A stretch of 28,161 bases of DNA from a virus. The position numbers and the translations under genes are program-made. The notes under the pieces were generated by a model. The model ran no database searches, was not told where the DNA came from, and saw nothing but the letters and a program-made list of their open reading frames with translations. Position 1 is the stretch's first letter, and each line of letters opens with the position of its first letter. The stretch spans positions 1 to 28,161 of IMG/VR virus record IMGVR_UViG_3300021425_000136; one strand, written 5' to 3'. Positions 20,466 to 28,037 of the stretch are shown here, piece by piece.

Positions 20466-22708
20466 TGATTGAAGAATCCCTATTAAAATCCAACTTTGTT
20501 GGTAAAGATGGTTTTGTCTGGTGGGTTGGTCAAGTCGCTGATCCAAAAGTTTGGCGAAATGAAAAGACACGAGTTCTTGCCGAAGATAAAGCATGGGGAT
20601 ATAGATGTAAGGTAAGAATTGTTGGATATCATAGTTTTGATAGAAATGAACTAGATGATGAAGAGTTGCCATGGGCACATGTTTTAACAAGTGCCTCTGA
20701 TGGTGCTCCCGCTCAAGGTGGATTTGGACAAACTCCTTTGCTTGTTGGTGGAGAGTCTGTGGTTGGTTTTTTTCTCGATGGGGATGAAGCTCAACAGCCT
20801 GTTGTAATGGGATGTTTTCATAGAAGTCCAATGGTAGTAAACGTAGATAATCCAAATCCATTTGAACCTTTTACTGGTGCTAAAGGAAATTTAAGCACTG
20901 GTGCTACAAGACAAAAGAGACCAGACAAAACAGAGGTAAAAGAAGTTCCACAGTCAACTGGCAGTGGATCTCAATTTACCATGCAGAGCAACCCAAGTTT
21001 TGGTGTCGATGATGGTAGTTTAAATTTAGATCCAGACTGGAAAGGACTTACACCAAACACTTCTAAAAATGCTGGTGCAGTATGGGATCAATCTTTTACA
21101 ATAGCTCAAGACAAATTATTCTATGATACTGCTGCAGAAATATCTTTTTTATCCGCATTTGATAAAGAAGGTCGAGTATCAAATGATAATGGATGTAGTC
21201 AGAATATAATAGGATCTATTACCGCAACTCTTCAAAACTTTATAAAATTTGTTAATGGTTTAGAGTCAACTGCTTTTGGATTTATAGATCCTCTTAGAAA
21301 TAAGATAGTAGATATTAAAGGCCAAATAAGAAAAGTTGCAAGACTAATAGCTTCGTTGATGAAATTTACTATCAACGGAATGCGAGATAATATATTTCAA
21401 CTGGTGGGATGTTTATTCAGAGGAATTTCAGCAACTCTACCACAACCAATAAAACTTCCCATATCAGAGGCAACTAAAAATATACTAGACTTGATCTTCT
21501 GTATTTTTGAAAAATTATTTGGTCCTATCTGGGAATTTATTGCAAAGTTATTGGAAGGAATGGTGGGAAAATCACCCAATATTCCTAGATGTGCTGCAGA
21601 AGAAACGGTGGCAGCACTCATTGCAAAATTGGCAGATATGGTTGATGGAGCATTATCAACTGTAATGTCAGGACTTGATTGGTTAGCAAATGGTATTGGT
21701 CAGGTTGGGAATTATATAAGAACAGGACTTAATTATATTCAACAAATTGTTAGTTTCTTAGATTGTGATGCTCTAACTTGCGGACCTATCGTTGCTTGGG
21801 ATCCATTTGAAGGTGTAAATCTACCCAAGAATGATGATTGGGTTAAAGTATTAGATAAGGTAGATCTTCTTGGATCAACTGAAGAAAGTATCGACCTCGC
21901 TATTGGATTTCTGTCAGTGTTTGGATCTTCAGATACTCCATTCAAAGATTGTAGGAAACGTATAGTAAATCCATCAACACAAGAAGACGCTCCACCTATA
22001 CCATTAGGATCAAGATATTATAAATGTATTCCTCCAGAAATAATAATAAATGGTGATGGAATAGATGCAGAAGCCAAAGCTGTCGTTTCTATTTTAGATG
22101 GTTCCATACTAACAATTAAAGTTATAAATCCTGGAAAAGGATATACCCAACCACCATCTATAAACATAGTAGATAATACAAGATATGGAAGAGGTGCAGC
22201 AGCTAAGGCAAGTATTAATGCATCCGGTGAAATAGAATCAATAGTAATAACAGATAGAGGATCTGGTTATTGTCCAACGGATTTAAACGAAATCATTACT
22301 GGATTGGGAATAACTTCAATCGGTGTAGGTGGAACAACAGTAATTCTTCCAACAGGAGGAGGTGGCGGTGTAGGTGGAGTTTCTACAGTTCCTGTTGGTA
22401 TTGTCACATCAATCTTTATAGACAGACCAGGTATAGGATACACAAGTGGAGATGTCATTAATGTTGGGGGATGTTCATACTCTCCTGTAGTATCTCCAAG
22501 TGGTGGAATTATTAGTGTAGTTTCTTCAGAGTGTTCTCAGGAGTTTATTGACTATCCAGAGGTCACCATAAATAGTAACACTGGTCAAGGTGCTCAACTT
22601 TATCCAGTGGTGAACTACCTACCACAGTTCGTAGTAGATAATGATTTCATTGGAGAAAGTAGAGTGGGTATTGGCACAACAATTATAAATGTGGTACAGT
22701 GCGTATGA
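20465..22708 (+). CDS. 5: gp5-like baseplate hub protein: OB-fold, no lysozyme, GxGY repeats
   Basis: A 747-residue protein. Residues 1-~120 match the gp5 N-terminal OB-fold (FVWWVGQVADP, YRCKVRIVGYHSFDRNELDD, ELPWAHVLTSASDGAPAQGG, VVGFFLDGDEAQQPVVMGCF), which in T4 seats on gp27. No lysozyme motif follows. Instead a long hydrophobic helical region spans ~235-435 (e.g. LDLIFCIFEKLFGPIWEFIA), then beta modules with GxGY signatures (VINPGKGYTQPPSINIVD, ITDRGSGYCPTD, IDRPGIGYTSGDVINVGG) and a Gly-rich turn. The T4 gp5 beta-helix needle seems to be encoded by the next gene. It is thus a re-built spike protein. The start overlaps the CP12-like stop. Confidence 0.8.
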   Translation: MIEESLLKSNFVGKDGFVWWVGQVADPKVWRNEKTRVLAEDKAWGYRCKVRIVGYHSFDRNELDDEELPWAHVLTSASDGAPAQGGFGQTPLLVGGESVVGFFLDGDEAQQPVVMGCFHRSPMVVNVDNPNPFEPFTGAKGNLSTGATRQKRPDKTEVKEVPQSTGSGSQFTMQSNPSFGVDDGSLNLDPDWKGLTPNTSKNAGAVWDQSFTIAQDKLFYDTAAEISFLSAFDKEGRVSNDNGCSQNIIGSITATLQNFIKFVNGLESTAFGFIDPLRNKIVDIKGQIRKVARLIASLMKFTINGMRDNIFQLVGCLFRGISATLPQPIKLPISEATKNILDLIFCIFEKLFGPIWEFIAKLLEGMVGKSPNIPRCAAEETVAALIAKLADMVDGALSTVMSGLDWLANGIGQVGNYIRTGLNYIQQIVSFLDCDALTCGPIVAWDPFEGVNLPKNDDWVKVLDKVDLLGSTEESIDLAIGFLSVFGSSDTPFKDCRKRIVNPSTQEDAPPIPLGSRYYKCIPPEIIINGDGIDAEAKAVVSILDGSILTIKVINPGKGYTQPPSINIVDNTRYGRGAAAKASINASGEIESIVITDRGSGYCPTDLNEIITGLGITSIGVGGTTVILPTGGGGGVGGVSTVPVGIVTSIFIDRPGIGYTSGDVINVGGCSYSPVVSPSGGIISVVSSECSQEFIDYPEVTINSNTGQGAQLYPVVNYLPQFVVDNDFIGESRVGIGTTIINVVQCV

Positions 22709-23271
22709 CAGAACAACCGAAAGAATATTCAAGAAAGTATCCTGGATTTGAAGTAAAATCTGGTACTCCTGATGCTGCGGGTAAAAAAATAGACTATGCT
22801 GTATTCACAGACAATGGTCAAGGATTTGAATATACTGTAGAAGGAAATTATTATGAACGTTGCGACAAAACATCATATGAATTGTGTGGTGCAGAAATAA
22901 CAGATGAGAAACAACCTGCGAAAGTAATAAAGGCCTCTAACGGAAATATTAATATTGAAGCTCCAGGTGGAGAAGTTATTATAAAAGCCAAGAGTATAAG
23001 ATTAGTCGCTGAAGATGGACAGGGTGAGATAACACTGACTGCATTAAAAGCAGCTGCGATTACTGCCCCTGTTCAGACTTTTAAGGGTGCAAACTCCAAC
23101 ACTGTCATGACAAATAGTCTTTCTCTTGGTGCTCAAGTTGTAGAGTCAAGTGGAAATATTCAAAACAGTGCAAACTCTGGAGCAGATGACACCGAATCAT
23201 CTATACTGAATAAACTGTTAAAAATTAATGACAAGTTTAAAAAGTTCCTCAAAGCATGTCTTGGAGGTTAA
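22705..23271 (+). CDS. Spike/needle-like protein (gp5 C-terminal-type)
   Basis: Starts at ATG 22705 overlapping the gp5-like stop (ATGA); GTG 22699 in frame is an alternative giving 190 residues. After an N-terminal domain comes a beta-repeat stretch: SNGNINIEAPGGEVIIKAKS, then IRLVAEDGQGEITLTALK and AAITAPVQTF. Repeats of this kind (N-I-x-I-x-A-x-G-x-V-x-I) form the triple-stranded beta-helix or prism of phage spike tips, as in gp5 C-terminal needles. The C-terminus is a charged helix (ILNKLLKINDKFKKFLKAC). Its place right after the OB-fold gene suggests that gp5 has been split in two here. Confidence 0.65.
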   Translation: MTEQPKEYSRKYPGFEVKSGTPDAAGKKIDYAVFTDNGQGFEYTVEGNYYERCDKTSYELCGAEITDEKQPAKVIKASNGNINIEAPGGEVIIKAKSIRLVAEDGQGEITLTALKAAAITAPVQTFKGANSNTVMTNSLSLGAQVVESSGNIQNSANSGADDTESSILNKLLKINDKFKKFLKACLGG

Positions 23272-23274
23272 ATT

Positions 23275-24135
23275 ATGCCCGTACAATCAGTCAACTACGT
23301 TGGTGATAAACTGGTAGTTGGTCCACTAGATTATTCTTTCATACCATTAGTTCCATCTATTCCAGGCACAACTGTGTTAAATGGACCTGTCTGGATGGGA
23401 GTGGGAACACCAATTCCTACTGCAACGTGTATGATAGGACCTGGACTTACAACTCCAATTTCATTGCAAGTCACAGGAATTTCAAACATTCTGGGTATAC
23501 TTAATGTTGGTGCTATTGGAAATTTTACTGGGTTAAATATAAAACTTGGTGCAACTTTACGAAATGCATTGAGTTTAACATCCGGAATAAATGTAAAATC
23601 ATCATTGAATACTGGATCAGCAATAAACGTATTTAATTCAGTTATAGTCGATAAAACCTGTACTGCTACAAAATTTATAGGTGACATCACAACAACTATT
23701 GGCATTAATCCACAAACTGTTGCTGAGATAACATTAGCAAAAGCTTTACCAGCAAAACCATTCGATATCAAACATCCAAACAAACAAGGACATCGTTTGC
23801 GTCACGTTTCCTTGGAAGGTCCAGAGATTGGTGTATATTATAGGGGAAAATTAGAAAACAATAACGTTATCAATCTGCCAGAATACTGGAATGGTTTTGT
23901 AGATCCAGAAACAATAACGGTTCAACTTACTCCTTTTGGATCATATCAAGAACTATTCGTTGAAAAGATTGAATGGGGAAGAAAGGTTATTATAAAAAAC
24001 AGAGAAGGAAGTGCCATAAATTGTTATTATACCATTCAGGCTGAAAGAAGTGATCTAGATAAATTAATAGTAGAGTATGAAGGAGAATCTCCAAAGGATT
24101 ATCCCGGTCAAGATTTTATAGGAGTCAATAGATAA
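23275..24135 (+). CDS. Tail fibre/tip-like structural protein (286 aa)
   Basis: A 286-residue protein. The N-terminal half is Thr/Ile/Gly-rich beta structure with short repeats (e.g. ISNILGILNVGAIGNFTGLN). The C-terminal half begins KPFDIKHPNKQGHRLRHVSL and continues EGPEIGVYYRGKLENNNVINL and EYWNGFVDPETITVQLTPFG. This P-F-D-I-x-H-P ... G-x-R-L-R-H ... E-G-P-E ... Y-x-R-G pattern recurs at the C-termini of tail fibre or structural proteins in many marine phages. Its position between the spike and a coiled-coil structural gene in the late operon supports a virion role. The exact part is unknown. Confidence 0.65.
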   Translation: MPVQSVNYVGDKLVVGPLDYSFIPLVPSIPGTTVLNGPVWMGVGTPIPTATCMIGPGLTTPISLQVTGISNILGILNVGAIGNFTGLNIKLGATLRNALSLTSGINVKSSLNTGSAINVFNSVIVDKTCTATKFIGDITTTIGINPQTVAEITLAKALPAKPFDIKHPNKQGHRLRHVSLEGPEIGVYYRGKLENNNVINLPEYWNGFVDPETITVQLTPFGSYQELFVEKIEWGRKVIIKNREGSAINCYYTIQAERSDLDKLIVEYEGESPKDYPGQDFIGVNR

Positions 24136-25856
24136 TGGCTACAGGAATAGGTACTACAGCTTCACTATCAACTACTAGTGGAGTCTCCGATGCTTCGGTT
24201 TATATTCAAAGAGCTTTAGGACTAAGTACTTCAACATCATCTAAGAAGACTGTAAGAATTATTGACTCCATGAAGAGTGAAATTGAGTCGAAAAAACAAC
24301 AGTATGAACAAATTAATGATTTATTATTATTACTTGATCTTGATTTGGATATGTATTCTGAACTCATATTGAATATAGATGAAAAAATACCCACACCAAT
24401 CCAAGAAATAAACACAAAAATTACTTCTGTTCAAGATGCATATAGAAACAGAGTAAATATTGGATGTAAAAATGATTTACATTGGGTATTGCAATCTACT
24501 AAAACTGTAAGTGGGATTGATACTCTCGGAAATCCTTTCAGTAAAAACTATTCTACTTATAAGACTGAGAAGATACCATCAGAATACAGACAAATTAATT
24601 ACTATGGAGCAAAATATTATAAAAGACCGAAAGATCGTGATTATGGATCTAGTGCAGTAAAAGAAATTCCCAGTGCTTCTGTAGGAATAGGTAGTACATA
24701 TATGGTCTTATTGGACTCAACTACAGATTCAACTGGATTTAGAATCTTATCAGGAATTCAGACTGGAGATACTATAACAGATTCTATTGAACTGCCAATT
24801 ATCTTTACAGTTGGAGATTTACCCGAAGTAGTTGGATTTGGATCAACTTCACTTTTGGGAATAAGTACGACATTTGGTGGATCTATTTCTTTTGGATCAA
24901 CAATTCTTGCATATGCAGGCGTCAACACTACTTCGGGAATAAACACTGGAGATCCAATATGGAGAACAGGAATTACTTCTACTGATAGTGTGGTTGTTGG
25001 ATTCGGTACAACTACTATCTCCATATCTGGCATTAACACTCTAGGAGTTGCAACTACTTTCGAAATTGATACAACATCAATAATCCTAAGTAAACCCGCA
25101 ATAGCTTCCACAAGTGAATCCATTTTCAACGTTGGAATTTATACTTCATATCCAACAATCTTTATAAGCGAAACTTCTGCAAGTGGAACTGATGATGATA
25201 ACTTCTTTGTAGTGAGGCAAACAGGTAGTGCAGAAAACTTTGACCCAGTTACAAATGGAGAAAATCCTGTAGAAGTTGGACTTGTTAAAGACTCAAACAA
25301 AACTGGTTATGGACACGTAATCTCATTGATTAACAATGGAAGTCCAGATGTAACAAAGACTTATACAGAAGATGTTGATCCAGAACCGTCTGTTGGTGCT
25401 GGATTTGCTTTCTATTATGAAGGAAATGAGTCTTGGCCAGGAATAAATGTACCTGTTCTCGGAGGTGTTGGGGGAACCAGTGTTGTTGGATATACTTTTA
25501 CTTATGCAAATGAAGGACAAACACTAACTACATTAAGTGGGGTTGGCGTAACGACTCCTTCGACAGGTATTGCTTATACAGGAACTAGTGCGTTAGCTCC
25601 GAGTGCTGGTACATGTGCCGCTGCTGATGCCGCAATTTCAACCGCCGAATCTGAATTGGAGTCAATAAAAAATACAAATATACCAAAGATTAATGATTAC
25701 ATTACTAAAGCTAGAACATTAAGAACAATAAGAGATAGCAAACAAAGCAAAGCATGGGCGTATAGGAGAGGTAGAGGTGCAATAAATAATGATATTAAAG
25801 AATTAGAGTCGGATATTGGAACTTTAGAAGACTTAGATTTGGATGAATTTGAATGA
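24135..25856 (+). CDS. Virion structural protein with terminal coiled coils (573 aa)
   Basis: ATG 24135 overlaps the previous stop (TAATG). Residues ~45-95 form a coiled coil (SMKSEIESKKQQYEQINDLL, then a Leu/Asp heptad run). The centre (~185-460) is Ser/Thr/Gly-rich beta sequence with recurring G-[IF]-G-S-T and G-I-x-T strings (VGIGST, VGFGSTSLLGIST, ISFGST, VGFGTTTISISGINTLG). The C-terminus is again helical (AISTAESELESIKN, DIKELESDIGTLEDLDLDEF). Helix-beta-helix layouts of this size in this operon position are typical of baseplate or fibre structural proteins of cyanomyoviruses. No T4 homologue is recognised. Confidence 0.65.
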   Translation: MATGIGTTASLSTTSGVSDASVYIQRALGLSTSTSSKKTVRIIDSMKSEIESKKQQYEQINDLLLLLDLDLDMYSELILNIDEKIPTPIQEINTKITSVQDAYRNRVNIGCKNDLHWVLQSTKTVSGIDTLGNPFSKNYSTYKTEKIPSEYRQINYYGAKYYKRPKDRDYGSSAVKEIPSASVGIGSTYMVLLDSTTDSTGFRILSGIQTGDTITDSIELPIIFTVGDLPEVVGFGSTSLLGISTTFGGSISFGSTILAYAGVNTTSGINTGDPIWRTGITSTDSVVVGFGTTTISISGINTLGVATTFEIDTTSIILSKPAIASTSESIFNVGIYTSYPTIFISETSASGTDDDNFFVVRQTGSAENFDPVTNGENPVEVGLVKDSNKTGYGHVISLINNGSPDVTKTYTEDVDPEPSVGAGFAFYYEGNESWPGINVPVLGGVGGTSVVGYTFTYANEGQTLTTLSGVGVTTPSTGIAYTGTSALAPSAGTCAAADAAISTAESELESIKNTNIPKINDYITKARTLRTIRDSKQSKAWAYRRGRGAINNDIKELESDIGTLEDLDLDEFE

Positions 25857-26596
25857 CCAAGGTAGCTGTGTATGGAGATAGTTTTGCACATCGACATGAC
25901 GGTTGGCCTAGTTATCTTGAAAAATTGATGAAAGCGGAAATTACTCTCTTTGGTGTTTCCGGAAGTTCAGTAGCGTATTCATACCATAAGTTTTTAGAGA
26001 CTCACGAAAAATTTGATTTAGTATATTTTTTTTGGACAACTCATGATAGGAGTTGGTTAATTTCAACAAAAAACAGTATATTTAATACTCTTCGCAGTGA
26101 TTTAATACATTACACCAGTTTTCAACCACATTGGGACATAAAAGATACTTTTAACCTCCATAGACAAAAATATAATTCAAATCTCACCGATGATCTAAAA
26201 AAATTTATATCTAATGAAAAAGAAAATTGCCAATTGTATCCAGATAAAAATTTTATAAGTGTTTTTGCTATGAGAGATAGTGTTAAATTAAGGAGACCAG
26301 ATTGTATCAACATATCAACCATGGATGAAATTCAAATGGTAGGAACAAAATTAAAAAAAAGTTTTGTGGGAATGGGAAATATACAAAAACAGGACATGAT
26401 GCAATTTTCTTCAAAATTTTTGGATGAAGATAGAGATAAAAGACCGAATCATTTAACTATTAAACAAAACAAAGAATTTGCAGCATATCTGAATCTATCG
26501 AAAGAAGGTAAAGTTGATTTGAATAAAACATTCAAAAATCCCTCAAAATATTACAGTATGTCAAAGACCTTCGAGGAGTCTGGATTTATCGGTTGA
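25853..26596 (+). CDS. SGNH/GDSL hydrolase-like protein
   Basis: A 247-residue protein starting MTKVAVYGDSFAHRHDGWPSY. The block VAVYGDSF is the GDS nucleophile motif of SGNH hydrolases, followed by GVSGSS (block II-like G) and, at the C-terminal side, RPNHLTIKQN, which supplies the catalytic His. Such enzymes deacylate or deacetylate lipids and glycans. The Asn block (usually GxND) is not clear, so activity is uncertain. ATG 25853 overlaps the stop of the structural gene (ATGA). Its stop lies inside the next promoter. It could trim host surface glycans as part of the tail, or act in the cell. Confidence 0.65.
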   Translation: MTKVAVYGDSFAHRHDGWPSYLEKLMKAEITLFGVSGSSVAYSYHKFLETHEKFDLVYFFWTTHDRSWLISTKNSIFNTLRSDLIHYTSFQPHWDIKDTFNLHRQKYNSNLTDDLKKFISNEKENCQLYPDKNFISVFAMRDSVKLRRPDCINISTMDEIQMVGTKLKKSFVGMGNIQKQDMMQFSSKFLDEDRDKRPNHLTIKQNKEFAAYLNLSKEGKVDLNKTFKNPSKYYSMSKTFEESGFIG

Positions 26597-26621
26597 CAAA
26601 CCGAATCCCATCGTGTACTAT
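26593..26621 (+). promoter_or_regulatory. Sigma70 promoter of the right-hand small-gene cluster
   Basis: TTGACA (26593-26598) overlaps the SGNH-gene stop codon. After 17 nt comes TACTAT (26616-26621). A perfect -35 with a 4/6 -10 predicts a start near 26628, 18 nt before the first ATG. No terminator separates it from the late operon, so both transcripts probably run through. Confidence 0.6.
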
Positions 26622-26645
26622 GGATGTGTACCAATCAAATGACCA

Positions 26646-26822
26646 ATGATCACTGACCGCGAGACTATCAAATCTCTCTGGGAACTCCATGAAGACACCG
26701 CAGAATATTTCTGCCATGAAAATTTCCCCATGAGTGGTGAACTTTACTGGACTATGGTAGAATGTTTTGCAACTGCAAAACTCGCAGAACTTCGTGGTGA
26801 GGTGACTTCCGATGACGTATGA
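26646..26822 (+). CDS. Small hypothetical protein (58 aa)
   Basis: ATG 26646 opens a 58-residue acidic frame ending TGA 26820-26822, overlapping the next gene by 11 nt. The product (MITDRETIKSLWELHEDTAE, then YFCHENFPMSGELYWTMVEC) looks helical, with several Trp and Cys. It is the first gene behind the sigma70 promoter. No family is recognised. Confidence 0.6.
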   Translation: MITDRETIKSLWELHEDTAEYFCHENFPMSGELYWTMVECFATAKLAELRGEVTSDDV

Positions 26823-27213
26823 AGCAGAAGTACAATTTAAGTTTGACTCTACATTCACTCCCTCTTATGGATGGGATACTGATGATTACATTCCTGAAGA
26901 GCATTACCTGATCACTGCACCTGCTGCTGATCTCAATGCCAAACAGTATTTCAAACTGTTTGAGAAGTTCATGCTCTGTGTAGGTATGACTCCAGCATCT
27001 ATTCGTTCTGGTGCTATGTCACTGGTCTTCAATGATTACACTAATGAAGAAGACCAACGTAAGGTCTGTAAAGAGTATGAATTGACCATGGATGAGGACC
27101 TGGACAAGAAGTTTGAGGAATGGAAAGTTCGTGATGAAGAGTGGGCGCAACTCAAAAAAGGTCCTATGGGCACCGTAGAAGAATTTGAAGATAGTGCAAA
27201 TGGAGTATCATGA
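26812..27213 (+). CDS. Hypothetical protein (133 aa)
   Basis: A 133-residue acidic protein. The N-terminal half (AEVQFKFDSTFTPSYGWDTD, then YIPEEHYLITAPAADLNAKQ) appears beta-rich, followed by helices (YFKLFEKFMLCVGMTPASIR) and a Glu/Lys/Trp C-terminus. No family with a function is recognised. It overlaps both neighbours and sits in an early-type cluster, where such proteins often act on host targets. Confidence 0.7.
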   Translation: MTYEAEVQFKFDSTFTPSYGWDTDDYIPEEHYLITAPAADLNAKQYFKLFEKFMLCVGMTPASIRSGAMSLVFNDYTNEEDQRKVCKEYELTMDEDLDKKFEEWKVRDEEWAQLKKGPMGTVEEFEDSANGVS

Positions 27214-27485
27214 TGAAACTCATCAACTTTAAATATCGTTATGACTTTGGACATGATTGGTATGTTCAAATCTTTACTATTAAAGGTTGGTCACTACTCC
27301 AAGTATCTGTAAGTTGGAATGACTATCCATCCTGGCCTTATGCTCACTTATCAGTTGGATCTAACGGAATGTTGAGTATTTTATTCTGGGTGTTTAAGTT
27401 TGGAATGGATATAGATATTTTATCCAGAACTTGGAAATGGGATCGTATTGATATTGATATTGATTCTGGGAGTTATCCAGCGTGA
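27210..27485 (+). CDS. Aromatic-rich hypothetical protein (91 aa)
   Basis: A 91-residue protein very rich in Trp, Tyr and Phe (YRYDFGHDWYVQIFTIKGWS, then WNDYPSWPYAHLSVGSNGML), ending in an alternating Asp/Ile run (WDRIDIDIDSGSYPA). ATG 27210 overlaps the upstream stop (ATGA), but ATG 27213 has better spacing from GGAG (27202-27205), so the first Met may be dispensable. It seems to be a compact beta protein. No family is known to me. Confidence 0.65.
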   Translation: MMKLINFKYRYDFGHDWYVQIFTIKGWSLLQVSVSWNDYPSWPYAHLSVGSNGMLSILFWVFKFGMDIDILSRTWKWDRIDIDIDSGSYPA

Positions 27486-27718
27486 CTGAAGAATACGGAC
27501 ACATTTCTGATGCATTTGATAATCTACCAGAAGAGGAACTTCTTATGACTGAAGACATTCAAATGCCTAATGGTGATTTTCTAAAGAATTATCCAGATGT
27601 CACCCGTGTTGAGGTGATTGGTAAAAACCGAGAATACATCCGTTATGGATGTTCTAATGTCCAAGTAAGTCTTCAAGACGATGGAAGAACTTTGAAGGTA
27701 TTTGCGAATTATGACTGA
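27482..27718 (+). CDS. Small acidic hypothetical protein (78 aa, GTG start)
   Basis: GTG 27482 overlaps the upstream stop (GTGA) and has GGGAG 9 nt before it. An in-frame ATG at residue 22 (MTEDIQMPNGDF) with an AGAGGAA site upstream is an alternative start. The body TRVEVIGKNREYIRYGCSNV, then QVSLQDDGRTLKVFANY, suggests a small beta sheet. The function is unknown. Confidence 0.6.
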   Translation: MTEEYGHISDAFDNLPEEELLMTEDIQMPNGDFLKNYPDVTRVEVIGKNREYIRYGCSNVQVSLQDDGRTLKVFANYD

Positions 27719-27863
27719 CGAACAAATTACAATGCTCCGTCGTCTCATCCAAGATGAGATTGAATGTGCCCAGATTGATGGATTTGAGCACGGACAATGG
27801 GGATGGGCAGAGAAACAACTTGATGAAGGTTGGAAACAATTTCAGGAGAGTTTCAATGACTGA
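27711..27863 (+). CDS. Small hypothetical protein (50 aa)
   Basis: ATG 27711 lies 8 nt inside the previous gene, and the frame ends at TGA 27861-27863. The product (MTDEQITMLRRLIQDEIECA, then a GFEHGQWGWAEKQLDEGWKQ segment) is an acidic helical protein with several Trp. A GAAGG ribosome site lies 12 nt upstream. It shares the M-T-[DE]-E opening with the two following genes. Confidence 0.5.
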   Translation: MTDEQITMLRRLIQDEIECAQIDGFEHGQWGWAEKQLDEGWKQFQESFND

Positions 27864-27867
27864 AGAA
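27845..27867 (+). repeat. Translation-start repeat, copy 1
   Basis: This 23-nt block is identical to 28015-28037. It spans a GGAG ribosome site, the ATGACTGA start/stop overlap and the first codons (M-T-E-E) of the following gene. Confidence 0.85.
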
Positions 27868-28029
27868 CAATTAGATTCTCTCCGTTTCAAACTTGGTGGT
27901 GACTGGTATGACACTTGGTGGCTAACAATTGATGAAAGATTTGATCCTATGCCATTAGGATTTGGTGAACCAACATTCTTTGATCTCATCAACAAAGGAT
28001 GGTTAGAAATGTATGGAGAGTTTCAATGA
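27856..28029 (+). CDS. Small hypothetical protein (57 aa)
   Basis: ATG 27856 follows AGGAG (27844-27848) by 7 nt and overlaps the upstream stop. The frame is open further up to an ATG at 27754, but that start would lie deep in the previous gene and has no comparable ribosome site. The product contains GGDWYDTWWLTIDERFDPMP and FFDLINKGWLEMYGEFQ, Trp/Asp-rich and probably compact. The function is unknown. Confidence 0.55.
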   Translation: MTEEQLDSLRFKLGGDWYDTWWLTIDERFDPMPLGFGEPTFFDLINKGWLEMYGEFQ

Positions 28030-28037
28030 CTGAAGAA
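28015..28037 (+). repeat. Translation-start repeat, copy 2
   Basis: The second identical 23-nt block, 170 nt downstream of the first, at the start of the last gene. It again joins a ribosome site, the upstream stop and the M-T-E-E codons. Confidence 0.85.

Noticed and set aside
20465-22708. Lysozyme domain in the gp5-like protein
   Set aside because: No E-x8-D-x5-T type motif or T4 lysozyme-like segment could be found. The middle is hydrophobic helices.
23331-23783. Minus-strand frame of 150 codons inside the fibre-like gene
   Set aside because: A shadow of a Thr/Ile/Gly-rich coding region, in a strongly rightward operon, with no promoter or ribosome site.
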